Assembly (NCBI RefSeq): GCF_016907275.1
Contig: NZ_JAFBBP010000001.1
Span: 2,594,001-2,658,000, forward strand
Origin: Micromonospora luteifusca
GTDB lineage: Bacteria; Actinomycetota; Actinomycetes; Mycobacteriales; Micromonosporaceae
DNA length: 64,000 nt
Reading direction: 5' to 3'
The notes beneath the pieces were generated by a model. The model was not told the DNA's origin. It searched no databases and saw nothing but the letters and a program-made list of their open reading frames with translations. The position numbers and the translations under genes are program-made. This document shows positions 53,431 to 61,319 of the stretch, piece after piece (within the stretch, counting starts at the first letter, position 1; the number at the start of each line of letters is the position of its first letter).

Positions 53431-53749
53431 CCGCCGGTGGGGCCGGCGGCGGCGGGCAACACTCACCCCCGTAAGCGTCGCCCGCTCAGCCGCCGGTCCA
53501 AACAGGTGGGCACCGTCCCCCAACGGTAGATCCACCCGTCCCCTCGCGCCTCGCCTGGTGCGCGGATCTGATCGATCCGCCGCTCCCCCGAACGTTTCCA
53601 AGCGTGGCGCGGTGCAATAAAGCTAGTTCGCCCGGATTCTGGATTCAACCCAGAACGCTGTCTCGCCGGTCACAACTGGCGAGTATCCGCTGCTCCGGTC
53701 TCGCTGTTTGGCAACAGCCGCGTACCCCTCAGCCATTCCCGCAAACACC
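53431..53749. other. Non-coding interval before the histone-like gene end
   Basis: These 320 bp hold no recognisable gene. A small hairpin TTCTGG/CCAGAA near 53637-53655 looked like a tRNA T-arm but lacks the other arms. Confidence 0.5.
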
Positions 53750-54850
53750 TCAACCGTCTTCCCGATCGGGTGACTCGGTCCGGAAGAAGTTGCTCTGCCG
53801 GCCGTCACGCAGCTGTTCCTGATAAATCAGGTTCAGCCGGCGCAGGTCAAAGGTGTAGAACCAGTCATCCCAGGTGATCTCGCGAATTCGGCTGCTTTCC
53901 CGATATCCGGGAATGTTGAAGGTCAGAACTCCCGCCCGGCCGTCCCGCTCGGTGCCGGCGATGGTCGCCGGCTTCGCCCCGCGCTCCCGGGCCCAACGCT
54001 GAATCACCTCATGATTCGCGGTGATCAAGCTCCGGCCCGGACGCTCCGGCCGGTCCGACAGCGACGAGATCACCTGCGAGCTGCGGACCGACCGTCCGGT
54101 ACTCCGTCCGGTCCGGATCCCAACAGCACCCATCCCGCTGCCGGCCGACGGTGGCGCCGCACGCTTGGCGGGCGCCGCGCGCTGGGCCGTCGTGCGCTTG
54201 GCGGGCGCCGCGCGCTTCGCCGCCGGCCGCGCTGGCGCCTTCTTGGCCGCTGCCTTCCGCGCGGGTCCGGTCGACCTGGTCGCCGCTGTCTTCCGTGCGG
54301 CGGTCGTCTTCTTCGCGGCGGTCGTCTTCTTCGCCGCCGTCGTTCTCTTGGCCGCAGTCGTTTTCTTCGCCGCCGTCGTTCTCTTGGCCGCAGTCGTCTT
54401 CTTCGCCGCCGCCGTGGTCTTCTTGGCGGCGGTCGTCTTCTTCGCCGCGGTCGTCTTCTTGGCCGCGGCCCGCTTCGCGGGAGCACTCTTGTTCGCCGGT
54501 GCGGCCTTCGCGCGACTCGGTGCCGCCTTCGACGCCGACTTCTTCGTCGCGGAGGCCCTACCGGCCGATGCCCTGGTGCCGGTGGCCCGACCAGCCGGTC
54601 CAGTGCTGCGCCGGCCCGCGCCACCGGCATCGGAAACCAGCGAGCGCACCAACTGTTTCACCAGGTCGGGCTTGCGCAGGGCGGAGATCCCAGAGACCCC
54701 ACGTTTGCGCAACTGCCCGCGGATGTCGTCCACCCGCATCCGGGAAATCTCCGACTCGGAGATCCCGGGAGTACCCGGCGTCTGGTTGCCGCCCTGTCGT
54801 TTGGTCCTGGTCGCAGTCCCGCCGCGACCTGAGCTGTTCCGCTGAGCCAT
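53750..54850 (-). CDS. Histone-H1-like Lys/Ala-rich protein with Rho-N-like and conserved C-terminal domains
   Basis: The 366-residue protein has three parts. Residues about 35-75 (SRMRVDDIRGQLRKRGVSGI, LRKPDLVKQLVRSL) form a SAP/Rho-N-like nucleic-acid-binding motif. Residues about 95-245 are a Lys/Ala/Thr-rich stretch with about nine AAKKTT-type repeats, like histone H1 and the tail of mycobacterial HupB. The C-terminus (ITANHEVIQRWARERGAKPA, ITWDDWFYTFDLRRLNLIYQ) is a conserved domain of unknown function seen in many bacteria. A DNA/RNA-binding role in the nucleoid is likely. The repeat DNA (54290-54480) is prone to slippage. Confidence 0.75.
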   Translation of the reverse strand: MAQRNSSGRGGTATRTKRQGGNQTPGTPGISESEISRMRVDDIRGQLRKRGVSGISALRKPDLVKQLVRSLVSDAGGAGRRSTGPAGRATGTRASAGRASATKKSASKAAPSRAKAAPANKSAPAKRAAAKKTTAAKKTTAAKKTTAAAKKTTAAKRTTAAKKTTAAKRTTAAKKTTAAKKTTAARKTAATRSTGPARKAAAKKAPARPAAKRAAPAKRTTAQRAAPAKRAAPPSAGSGMGAVGIRTGRSTGRSVRSSQVISSLSDRPERPGRSLITANHEVIQRWARERGAKPATIAGTERDGRAGVLTFNIPGYRESSRIREITWDDWFYTFDLRRLNLIYQEQLRDGRQSNFFRTESPDREDG

Positions 54851-54962
54851 GGGACGCTCACGCTCCTCGACACTCCGTCCTCGGCGCGCGGGGGTCCCTT
54901 GCCGCACCGCGCGGTGCGGCATACCCGTCAGGAGCAGTCCGAACCCACCGTCAGTTCGCCAT

Positions 54963-55034
54963 GATCGTGCTGGATCCAGGATCGAGTGGCATCAGCGTTC
55001 AACGAGGCCACTACTTCCTGGTTCGAGCGCGATC
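54963..55034. repeat. GATC-capped 72-nt hairpin (AGTAGTGGCC type), copy 2
   Basis: This imperfect 72-nt inverted repeat runs GATC to GATC with arms agreeing at about 23 of 31 positions. It has the same length, ends and core (CCAGGA, AGTGGC, GCCACTACTTCCTGG) as the copy at 17508-17579. It lies in the 255-bp gap between the histone-like gene and the YbjN gene, both on the minus strand, and may terminate the upstream YbjN unit. Confidence 0.75.
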
Positions 55035-55105
55035 TTGGGGTGTGGGGTGTGGGGCGCGGGGCGCGCGGCACGCAGAGCGCGCAGGGCGCGCGGCGGCGCT
55101 GGGGG

Positions 55106-55621
55106 TCAGGTTGGATCGGGGCCGGCGCCGGAGGGCTCGAAGAGATGGGCGAACGCGGCCAGGTTGGCGGTCGACTCGCCACGCTTGACCCGCCACTCGT
55201 ACTCCCGCCGGATCGAACTGCCGAAGCCGATCTCCAGCATCGTGTCGAACGACTCGTCGGCGTACGTGAGGACGGCGCCGAGTAGCCGGTCCAACTCGTC
55301 GGCGTCCACACCGGCCGGGTTGACGCGCCCGGTCAGGTACACGTCGCCGACCGCGTCGGTGGAGAAGGAGACGCCGTACATGCGGGCATTGCGCTGTAGC
55401 AGCCAGGCCCACAGCTCTTCACGGCGCTCGTCCGGTTGGCGCATCACGAACGCCTCGACCCGCAGCGCGTGCTCGCCGACGATCAGGTTGCAGACCGTCT
55501 TGAGCTTGTGGGTGCCCGGCAGGGTCACCGCGTACGAGTTGGGGCCGGTCGACTCGCAGGCCAGGTCCCGCTCGGCACAGACCGACTCGATCAGGGTCGC
55601 GAGATCGCTCTTCGGGCTCAC
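55106..55621 (-). CDS. YbjN-domain protein
   Basis: The 171-residue protein is a YbjN/type III secretion chaperone-like fold (PGTHKLKTVCNLIVGEHALR, WAWLLQRNARMYGVSFSTDA) of unknown function, standing 58 bp downstream of mshA on the same strand as Rv0487 does. It may act as a chaperone or regulator. The GTG start has TAAAGT 7 nt upstream, so it can be made from its own leaderless mRNA. Confidence 0.87.
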   Translation of the reverse strand: MSPKSDLATLIESVCAERDLACESTGPNSYAVTLPGTHKLKTVCNLIVGEHALRVEAFVMRQPDERREELWAWLLQRNARMYGVSFSTDAVGDVYLTGRVNPAGVDADELDRLLGAVLTYADESFDTMLEIGFGSSIRREYEWRVKRGESTANLAAFAHLFEPSGAGPDPT

Positions 55622-55628
55622 CGGGCCT

Positions 55629-55634
55629 ACTTTA
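55629..55634 (-). promoter_or_regulatory. -10 box TAAAGT for the YbjN gene
   Basis: TAAAGT ends exactly 7 nt before the GTG at 55621 on the minus strand. Confidence 0.5.
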
Positions 55635-55679
55635 CGACCGACCTGGCCGGCGCACCGGTTGGCGACCGACGCCCCCCGG

Positions 55680-57044
55680 TCACCAGGAGCAGGAGAGTGC
55701 GGGGTCGGCCGCCAGGTCGGCCGCGAGCCGGGCGCGGTGCGCGGCGATCGCCTCGCCGTAGACGCCGAGCAGACCGGCGACCGTACGGTCCCAGGAGAAG
55801 TGCCGGGCGTGCTGCTCGGCGCCCCGGGCAAGCACCGCCCGGAGGGCCTGGTCCGGCAGCAGCCGGCCCAGCGCCGTGGCCCAGTCGACCGGGTCATGCC
55901 CGTCGATCAGTACGCCACTCACGTGATCCCGCACGGCAGTGACCAGACCTCCGACGGCGGCGGCCAGCACCGGCGTACCGCAGGCCTGTGCCTCCAGGGC
56001 GACCAGCCCGAACGATTCGTTGTGTGACGGCACCGCGACGAGGTCGGCCGCCCGGTACAGGGCTGGCAGGTCGTCCCCGGTGAGCGGCGGCAGGAACCGC
56101 ACCCCGTCGCTGACCCCGAGCTTGGCGGCCAGCTCGATCAGCGCGGTCGGCCGGTCCAGCCCACTGCCGCTGGGCCCGCCGCAGATCACCACGGTCACCT
56201 GGGCGGCCAGCGCCGGGTCGCGCTCCCGGAGGGCGGCGATGGCGCGGATCAGCACGTCGGGGGCTTTGAGTGGTTGGATCCGGCCGACGAAGGCGACGAC
56301 GTACCCATTGGTCGGCAGGCCCAGCCGGCGGCGAGCCTCGTGGGTCGCCGCGGACCGGTCGCCCGGTGCGGGCCGGAACCGGTCCAGGTCGACGCCCGGT
56401 TGCACCACGGAGACCCGGGCCGGGTCGGCGTCGTACCGATCGAGGAGGTCGCTGGCCTCGACCCGGGTGTTGGCGACCAGCCGGTCCGCCTCGGCGACCA
56501 CCTGCTCCTCGCCGATCACCCGGGCCTTGGGCTCCGGCCGGTCGCCGGCCGCGAGCTGGGCGTTCTTGACCTTCGCCAGGGTGTGCGCGGTGTGCACCAG
56601 CGGCACACCCCAACGCTCCTTGGCCAGCCAACCGACCTGGCCGGACAGCCAGTAGTGGGAGTGGATCAGGTCGTAGTGCCCGGGCGGGCGGGACGCCTCG
56701 GCGCGCAGCACCCCGGCGGTGAAGGCGCAGAGCTGGCCGGGCAACTCTTCCTTGGTGAGGCCCTCCAGCGGGCCGGACGTGATGTGCCGGACCTGCACGC
56801 CGGGCGCCATCTCGACGACCGGGGGCAGGTCACCGGAGGTGGCCCGGGTGAAGATCTCCACCTCGACGTTGGCCTCGGCGAGTCGCCGGGCGACCTCGAG
56901 GATGTAGACGTTCATGCCACCGGCGTCGCCCGTGCCGGGCTGGTGCAGGGGCGAGGTGTGCACCGAAAGGGTGGCGATGCGGCGAGGCCGAGGCCACGGT
57001 CGGGCACCTCGCTGACGCCCGACACCGGTGTGCATTTCCGCCAC
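55680..57044 (-). CDS. mshA: D-inositol-3-phosphate glycosyltransferase
   Basis: The 454-residue GT4-family enzyme joins N-acetylglucosamine from UDP-GlcNAc to inositol-3-phosphate, the first step of mycothiol synthesis. Key features are [20 protein letters not shown] and [12 protein letters not shown] at the N-terminus, and [20 protein letters not shown] with the EX7E motif near the C-terminus. Start GTG 57044 has AAGGAG 6 nt upstream; an alternative ATG is 3 codons in. It is followed by the YbjN gene. It shows that the cell makes mycothiol. Confidence 0.95.
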   Translation of the reverse strand: MAEMHTGVGRQRGARPWPRPRRIATLSVHTSPLHQPGTGDAGGMNVYILEVARRLAEANVEVEIFTRATSGDLPPVVEMAPGVQVRHITSGPLEGLTKEELPGQLCAFTAGVLRAEASRPPGHYDLIHSHYWLSGQVGWLAKERWGVPLVHTAHTLAKVKNAQLAAGDRPEPKARVIGEEQVVAEADRLVANTRVEASDLLDRYDADPARVSVVQPGVDLDRFRPAPGDRSAATHEARRRLGLPTNGYVVAFVGRIQPLKAPDVLIRAIAALRERDPALAAQVTVVICGGPSGSGLDRPTALIELAAKLGVSDGVRFLPPLTGDDLPALYRAADLVAVPSHNESFGLVALEAQACGTPVLAAAVGGLVTAVRDHVSGVLIDGHDPVDWATALGRLLPDQALRAVLARGAEQHARHFSWDRTVAGLLGVYGEAIAAHRARLAADLAADPALSCSW

Positions 57045-57249
57045 ATCCGCTCCTTTGTCACGGTTAATGCCGTCTCGCACGACCGGCGCTTCTCGGTCAA
57101 CCTCTACGCCGGATGCCATCTTCCCCATCGGGCTTCGGAAATTCCCCGCCACGGCCCCCGGGCGTGACGGACCTCATCACCGCACGCCCGTCAATGACGG
57201 CACGACGCCCGGTCGGGACGGGTTGCGCGGTCGGGGTGAGAATGTCGGG

Positions 57250-58011
57250 ATGACCTCTGTCGCCATCGTCACCGGAGCATCCAGCGGGATCGGCGCCGCC
57301 ACCGCCCGCCGACTCGCCGCCGAGGGCTTCCACGTGCTCGCCGCCGCCCGCCGCGCCGAGCGGCTCGCCGACCTGGTCGCCGAAATCACCGCCGCTGGCG
57401 GGCAGGCCACCGCGGTGACCTGCGACATCACGTCGGACGAATCGGTAGCCGGGCTGGCCGAGGCCGCCGCCCAGGCACCCGGGCCGGTCACCCTGCTGGT
57501 CAACAACGCCGGCGGGGCGCGTGGGCTGGACCCGGTGGAGTCCGGCTCGGTCGCCGACTGGCAGTGGATGTACGACGTCAACGTGCTCGGCACACTGCGG
57601 GTCACCCAGGCCCTGCTACCGGCCCTGGAGGCGTCAGGCTCCGGCACCATCGTGGTGGTCTCCTCCACCGCCGGCCTGACCGTCTACGAAGGCGGGGGCG
57701 GCTACACCGCGGCAAAGCACGCGCAGACCGCCATCGCCGGCACGCTCCGCCTGGAACTGTGCGGTCGCCCCCTGCGGGTGATCGAGATCGACCCGGGCAT
57801 GGTGAAGACCGACGAGTTCGGGCTGGTCCGGTTCGAGGGTGACGCGGAACGGGCGGCCGCCGTCTACGCCGGAGTGCCGGGGCCGCTGGTCGCCGAGGAC
57901 GTGGCCGACTGCATCGCCTGGTGCGCCACCCGCCCCGAGCACGTCAACATCGACCGGCTGGTGGTCCGACCGCGGGCCCAGGCCGCCCAGCACAAGGTGC
58001 ACCGGGTCTAG
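57250..58011 (+). CDS. Short-chain dehydrogenase/reductase
   Basis: The 253-residue enzyme has the classical SDR motifs TGASSGIG, NNAGG, the catalytic Ser in VVSSTAG and Tyr/Lys in YTAAKHA. NAD(P) is the likely cofactor; substrate unknown. It diverges from mshA, as Rv0484c-like genes do. A short GAGAAT box lies 6 nt before the ATG. A dispersed repeat follows its stop immediately. Confidence 0.92.
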   Translation: MTSVAIVTGASSGIGAATARRLAAEGFHVLAAARRAERLADLVAEITAAGGQATAVTCDITSDESVAGLAEAAAQAPGPVTLLVNNAGGARGLDPVESGSVADWQWMYDVNVLGTLRVTQALLPALEASGSGTIVVVSSTAGLTVYEGGGGYTAAKHAQTAIAGTLRLELCGRPLRVIEIDPGMVKTDEFGLVRFEGDAERAAAVYAGVPGPLVAEDVADCIAWCATRPEHVNIDRLVVRPRAQAAQHKVHRV

Positions 58012-58023
58012 CGGTACGCGCGA

Positions 58024-58057
58024 AGTGAGCCGGGTCTGCGAGCCCGCAGTCGCGAAC
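58024..58057 (+). repeat. Single copy of the 59-bp-repeat core
   Basis: AGTGAGCCGGGTCTGCGAGC followed by CCGCAGTCGCGAAC is the reverse complement of the core of the triple repeat at 31501-31677, with one gap and one mismatch over about 35 nt. As there, it lies just after a stop codon and in the same orientation relative to the gene. Confidence 0.85.
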
Positions 58058-58095
58058 GGAGACCGGCACTGGGGTCGTCGACCGGGAGGGGCGGT

Positions 58096-58884
58096 ATGAG
58101 CGGCGCGGCACGACACCGGCCGCTCGGCGTGGTCACGAGAGGCACCACCAACCCGAACCGGCTCCGCCGGGTGGACAACTGGATCGTCGCCACGTGCGCC
58201 GACCGGCTGTTGGCGGCGGCCGACCCCCTGGTGGTCGACCTCGGCTACGGTGCCACCCCGGTGACCGCGGTGGAATTGCGCGCCCGGCTGGCGGCGGGAG
58301 TGCGTCCAGACGTACGGCTGGTGGGGCTGGAGATCGACGCGGCCCGGGTGGCCGCGGCCACACCGGCCGCCGACCCGCCCGGCCTGACGTTCGCCCGAGG
58401 CGGGTTCGAGCTGGCCGGGCTCCGGCCGGTGCTGGTCCGCGCGTTCAACGTGCTGCGACAGTACGACGAGAGCGAGGTGCCCGACGCCTGGCGGACGATG
58501 ACCACCGCGCTCGCCCCGGGTGGGGTGCTCGTCGAGGGCACGTGCGACGAGTTGGGGCGGCTCGCCAGTTGGCTGCTGATCGACGCCGACGGCCCCCGCA
58601 CGCTGACCCTGGCCGCGAAGCTCACCACGCTGGGCAGCCCCGCCGAGTTGGCCGAGCGGCTACCCAAGGCGCTGATCCATCACAACGTCCCCGGCGAACC
58701 GATCCACGATCTGATCCGCGCGCTCGACGACGCCTGGCAGGCCGCCGCGCCCTACGCCACCTTCGGCCCCCGCCAACGCTGGCTGAGCGCGGTAACCCGT
58801 CTCCGCGAGACCGGCTGGCCCATCCTGAACGGCCCGAACCGCTGGCGCCAAGGAGAGCTGACCCTCCCCTGGCCCCCACCCTGA
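58096..58884 (+). CDS. Class I SAM-dependent methyltransferase-like protein
   Basis: The 262-residue protein has a Rossmann-like SAM motif (LVVDLGYGATPVTAVELRARL) and a following acidic residue in RLVGLEIDAARV. The acceptor is unknown. GGGAGGGG lies about 5 nt before the ATG. It converges on murB through a GATC-capped hairpin, a gene pairing also seen in other actinobacteria. Confidence 0.78.
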   Translation: MSGAARHRPLGVVTRGTTNPNRLRRVDNWIVATCADRLLAAADPLVVDLGYGATPVTAVELRARLAAGVRPDVRLVGLEIDAARVAAATPAADPPGLTFARGGFELAGLRPVLVRAFNVLRQYDESEVPDAWRTMTTALAPGGVLVEGTCDELGRLASWLLIDADGPRTLTLAAKLTTLGSPAELAERLPKALIHHNVPGEPIHDLIRALDDAWQAAAPYATFGPRQRWLSAVTRLRETGWPILNGPNRWRQGELTLPWPPP

Positions 58885-58898
58885 CCCCACGCCCCCGC

Positions 58899-58966
58899 GA
58901 TCTTGCAGGTCCTGTCGTTGATTTACGGCTTTACGCCCCGTATGTCGTGACAGAAGCTGCAAGATC
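58899..58966. repeat. GATC-capped hairpin (GATCTTGCAG type)
   Basis: Perfect 10-bp arms GATCTTGCAG / CTGCAAGATC enclose a further CTGTC/GACAG and TACGG/CCGTA pairing, making a long interrupted hairpin between the convergent methyltransferase and murB genes. Its ends match the element at 23619. Confidence 0.8.
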
Positions 58967-58998
58967 GCCGAGGTGAGGGTGGCGCGTGGGCGGTGGGT

Positions 58999-60081
58999 CT
59001 AGAGGGTGCAGTTGATTAGGACCGGTTCGGGGTGGAGGGTTACGCCGAAGCGGGCGTGCACCGTGTCGCGGATGTCGCGGGCCAGGGTCAGCAGGTCGGC
59101 GGTGCGGGCTCTGCCGCTGTGGTTGGTGAGGGCCAGGGTGTGCTTGCTGGAGATGGTTACCCCGCCCGCACCGGCATGGCCCTTGCTGAAGCCGGCCTTG
59201 TCGATCAGCCAGGCCGCGCTCACCTTGACCAGGCCGTCGGCCCCTGGCCAGGCGGGCGGGTCGCCCAGCTCGGCGGCACGCTCCAGGAGCAGCTCGTACG
59301 TCGCCTGGTCGAGCACCGGGTTGGTGAAGAAGGAGCCGACCGACCGAGTGTCCGGGTCGGTGGCGTCGAGCACCATGCCCTTGCCCGCGCGCAGCCGCAG
59401 CACCGCGGCTCGGGCGTCGGCCAGAGGCACCCGGTCGCCCACCTCGACACCGAGCGCACGGGCCAGTTCGGCGTAACGCACCGGGCCGGAGATCGGGGAC
59501 CGGGCAAGCCGGAAGTCGACCGCGAGCACCACCCAACGGTCCCCGTACTTGAAGATGCTGCCCCGGTAGGCGAACCCGCAGTCGGCGGCGGGGATGACGT
59601 GGCGGGTGCCCTTGGCGCGGTCGTACACCTCGACGCCGGTGATCGTCTCGGCGACCTCCTGGCCGTACGCGCCGACGTTCTGGATCGGGGTGGCACCGGT
59701 CGAGCCGGGGATGCCGGAGAGGCACTCCAGGCCAGCCCAGCCGTTGGCCACCGTGGCGGCGACCAGGTCGTCCCACGGCTCGCCGGCGTCGACCCGTACG
59801 GTGACCGATCCGGCGTCCTCGGCGAGGACGTGCAGGCCACGGGAGCGCACCAGGACGACGGTGCCGGGGAAGCCGGAGTCGCCGATCACCACGTTGCTGC
59901 CGCCGGCCAGGATCAGGAGTGGCTCCTCCGCCGCCCGGACCGCCCGAACGATCTCGTCAGCACTGCCGGCGGCCACGATCCGCTCGGCCGACCCACCCAT
60001 CCGCAGAGTGGTGTGGCTGGCCAGTGGACCAGGGATGGCACGATCGGCTTCGGTTGTCGGCTGGGCGGAGGCGTCTGGCAC
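58999..60081 (-). CDS. murB: UDP-N-acetylmuramate dehydrogenase
   Basis: The 360-residue flavoprotein reduces UDP-GlcNAc-enolpyruvate to UDP-MurNAc in peptidoglycan synthesis. Motifs are LLILAGGSNVVIGDSGFPG (FAD), CLSGIPGSTGATPIQNVGAY, GSIFKYGDRWVV and SVGSFFTNPV with the proton-donor Ser, and KVSAAWLIDKAGFSKGHAG near the end. The GTG start has TAAGGT exactly 7 nt upstream. The longer upstream frame is not coding. Confidence 0.95.
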   Translation of the reverse strand: MPDASAQPTTEADRAIPGPLASHTTLRMGGSAERIVAAGSADEIVRAVRAAEEPLLILAGGSNVVIGDSGFPGTVVLVRSRGLHVLAEDAGSVTVRVDAGEPWDDLVAATVANGWAGLECLSGIPGSTGATPIQNVGAYGQEVAETITGVEVYDRAKGTRHVIPAADCGFAYRGSIFKYGDRWVVLAVDFRLARSPISGPVRYAELARALGVEVGDRVPLADARAAVLRLRAGKGMVLDATDPDTRSVGSFFTNPVLDQATYELLLERAAELGDPPAWPGADGLVKVSAAWLIDKAGFSKGHAGAGGVTISSKHTLALTNHSGRARTADLLTLARDIRDTVHARFGVTLHPEPVLINCTL

Positions 60082-60088
60082 GCCCTTC

Positions 60089-60094
60089 ACCTTA
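60089..60094 (-). promoter_or_regulatory. -10 box TAAGGT for murB
   Basis: TAAGGT ends exactly 7 nt before the GTG at 60081 on the minus strand. Confidence 0.55.
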
Positions 60095-60150
60095 GGCTGA
60101 GTAATAGCCGTGGCACCCACTGGTCGCCCGGCACCCCCGGGAGGATGGCG

Positions 60151-60909
60151 ATGAGCAGACTGCAGGGCAGCAAGGATTTCTGGATCGGGGCGCTCCGGGC
60201 GGAGGGGCCGGCTTTCGCGGCGGCGGTGGCCGAGGCGCCGCCGGAGACACCGGTTCTGTCCTGTCCGGGCTGGACGGTCAACGACCTCACACTGCATCTC
60301 GCTCGGATCTACCACTGGGTTTCGTCGTTCGCCGGCGCCGGGCTGACCACCCGGCCGGAGCGCCAGGACCGGGCCGAACTGGAAGCGGGCGTGAATCCGC
60401 TCCAACTGTGGCGCCAGGGGTACGACCAGCTGATGACCGTCTTCGACGGGCTCGACCCGGAGGCACCGGCGTGGAACTGGGCTCCGCAGCCGAAGAAGGC
60501 CGGTTTCTGGCCGCGTCGAATGGCGCACGAGACGGCGGTGCACCGCTGGGACGCCCAGCTCGCCATCGCGGCCGGCGAGCCGGTGGAGGCGAAGCTCGCG
60601 GCCGACGGGGTGAGTGAGGTGCTGGACACCTGGCTGCCCGCGGGTCGGCGGCGGACGCCGGGCGGCTGGCACGGGGTGGTGCAGCTCACCGCCACGGATG
60701 CGGCTCAGGAGTGGTATCTGCGGCTGCGTGGCGAGGGGGTGGCGCTGCTCGACACCGCGACCATCTTCGACCACGACGACCACCACGCCCGGGCCCAGGT
60801 CAGCGGCACCGCGAGCGACCTGCTGTTGGCGCTCTGGGGTCGGGTGAGCTTCGAGACGCTGGACGTCGCCGGCGATCGCACCCTGCTGGAGGGTCTGCGT
60901 ACCCGCTGA
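60151..60909 (+). CDS. Maleylpyruvate isomerase/DinB-family (mycothiol-dependent type) protein
   Basis: The 252-residue protein has an MDMPI-N/DinB four-helix domain (LSCPGWTVNDLTLHLARIYH and AHETAVHRWDAQLAIAAGEP supply metal-binding His/Glu) and a C-terminal SCP2-like part. Members use mycothiol or are of unknown function. GGAGG lies 6 nt before the ATG. It is divergent from murB and ends with a hairpin. Confidence 0.85.
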   Translation: MSRLQGSKDFWIGALRAEGPAFAAAVAEAPPETPVLSCPGWTVNDLTLHLARIYHWVSSFAGAGLTTRPERQDRAELEAGVNPLQLWRQGYDQLMTVFDGLDPEAPAWNWAPQPKKAGFWPRRMAHETAVHRWDAQLAIAAGEPVEAKLAADGVSEVLDTWLPAGRRRTPGGWHGVVQLTATDAAQEWYLRLRGEGVALLDTATIFDHDDHHARAQVSGTASDLLLALWGRVSFETLDVAGDRTLLEGLRTR

Positions 60910-60925
60910 TCGGCTCTGCCACGAC

Positions 60926-60957
60926 GAGGGCGTCACCCCGCCGGGGGTGGCGTCCTC
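60926..60957 (+). terminator. Hairpin terminator after the MDMPI-family gene
   Basis: 14-bp arms GAGGGCGTCACCCC and GGGGTGGCGTCCTC pair with two wobbles and a 4-nt loop, 17 bp past the stop. Confidence 0.75.
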
Positions 60958-60989
60958 GATCTCCTTCGGGTTCGAGCCGACAGGTCTGG

Positions 60990-61047
60990 GAGAGCGCTCT
61001 CTTGACACGACACGGACCCACCCACCACCCTGACGTGAGAGCGCTCT
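60990..61047 (+). promoter_or_regulatory. Promoter flanked by two LacI-type operators
   Basis: GAGAGCGCTCTC (60990-61001), a -35 TTGACA (61002-61007), a -10-like CACCCT 18 bp later, and AGAGCGCTCT (61038-61047) lie in order. The palindromes resemble LacI-family operators with a central CG, and the LacI gene is 270 bp downstream. The promoter would have driven the now decayed GH1 gene. Confidence 0.7.
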
Positions 61048-61050
61048 GGT

Positions 61051-61309
61051 CAGTCCATCTCGGACACCTTCAGCCGCACTCCGGGCAAGGCGTACCAAGT
61101 CACTGCCGATCACCGAGGCGACTTCCCGGGGCGTGGACCTGGGCGGTTATCTCGTATGGTCAATCCTGGACAACGTCGAACAGGCGGAGGGTTACCGCAA
61201 GCGGTTCGGGATCGCGCACGTCGACCACCTGACCCAGCGGCGCACACCGAAGGCCAGCGCCCGGTGGGACCACGAAACGGTCTCCCGGAACGGGCTGCGA
61301 CGAGCGGGG
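61051..61309 (+). pseudogene. Decayed GH1 beta-glucosidase (internal deletion and frameshift)
   Basis: Two pieces of a GH1 enzyme remain in different frames. Near 61051-61095 the translation reads SISDTFSRTPGKAY, matching the N-terminal motif of GH1 proteins. From about 61130 to 61309 it reads GVDLGGYLVWSILDNVEQAE then GYRKRFGIAHVDHLTQRRTP and KASARW, the C-terminal sugar-binding region. The roughly 350 residues between, including the catalytic acid and nucleophile motifs, are missing. A large deletion between the ends is the simplest explanation. Confidence 0.78.
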
Positions 61310-61319
61310 GGAAGGCACG

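Noticed and set aside
53620..53700. tRNA gene
   Set aside because: A T-arm-like TTCTGG/CCAGAA hairpin is present but the loop lacks TTCRA and no acceptor, D or anticodon arm can be drawn.
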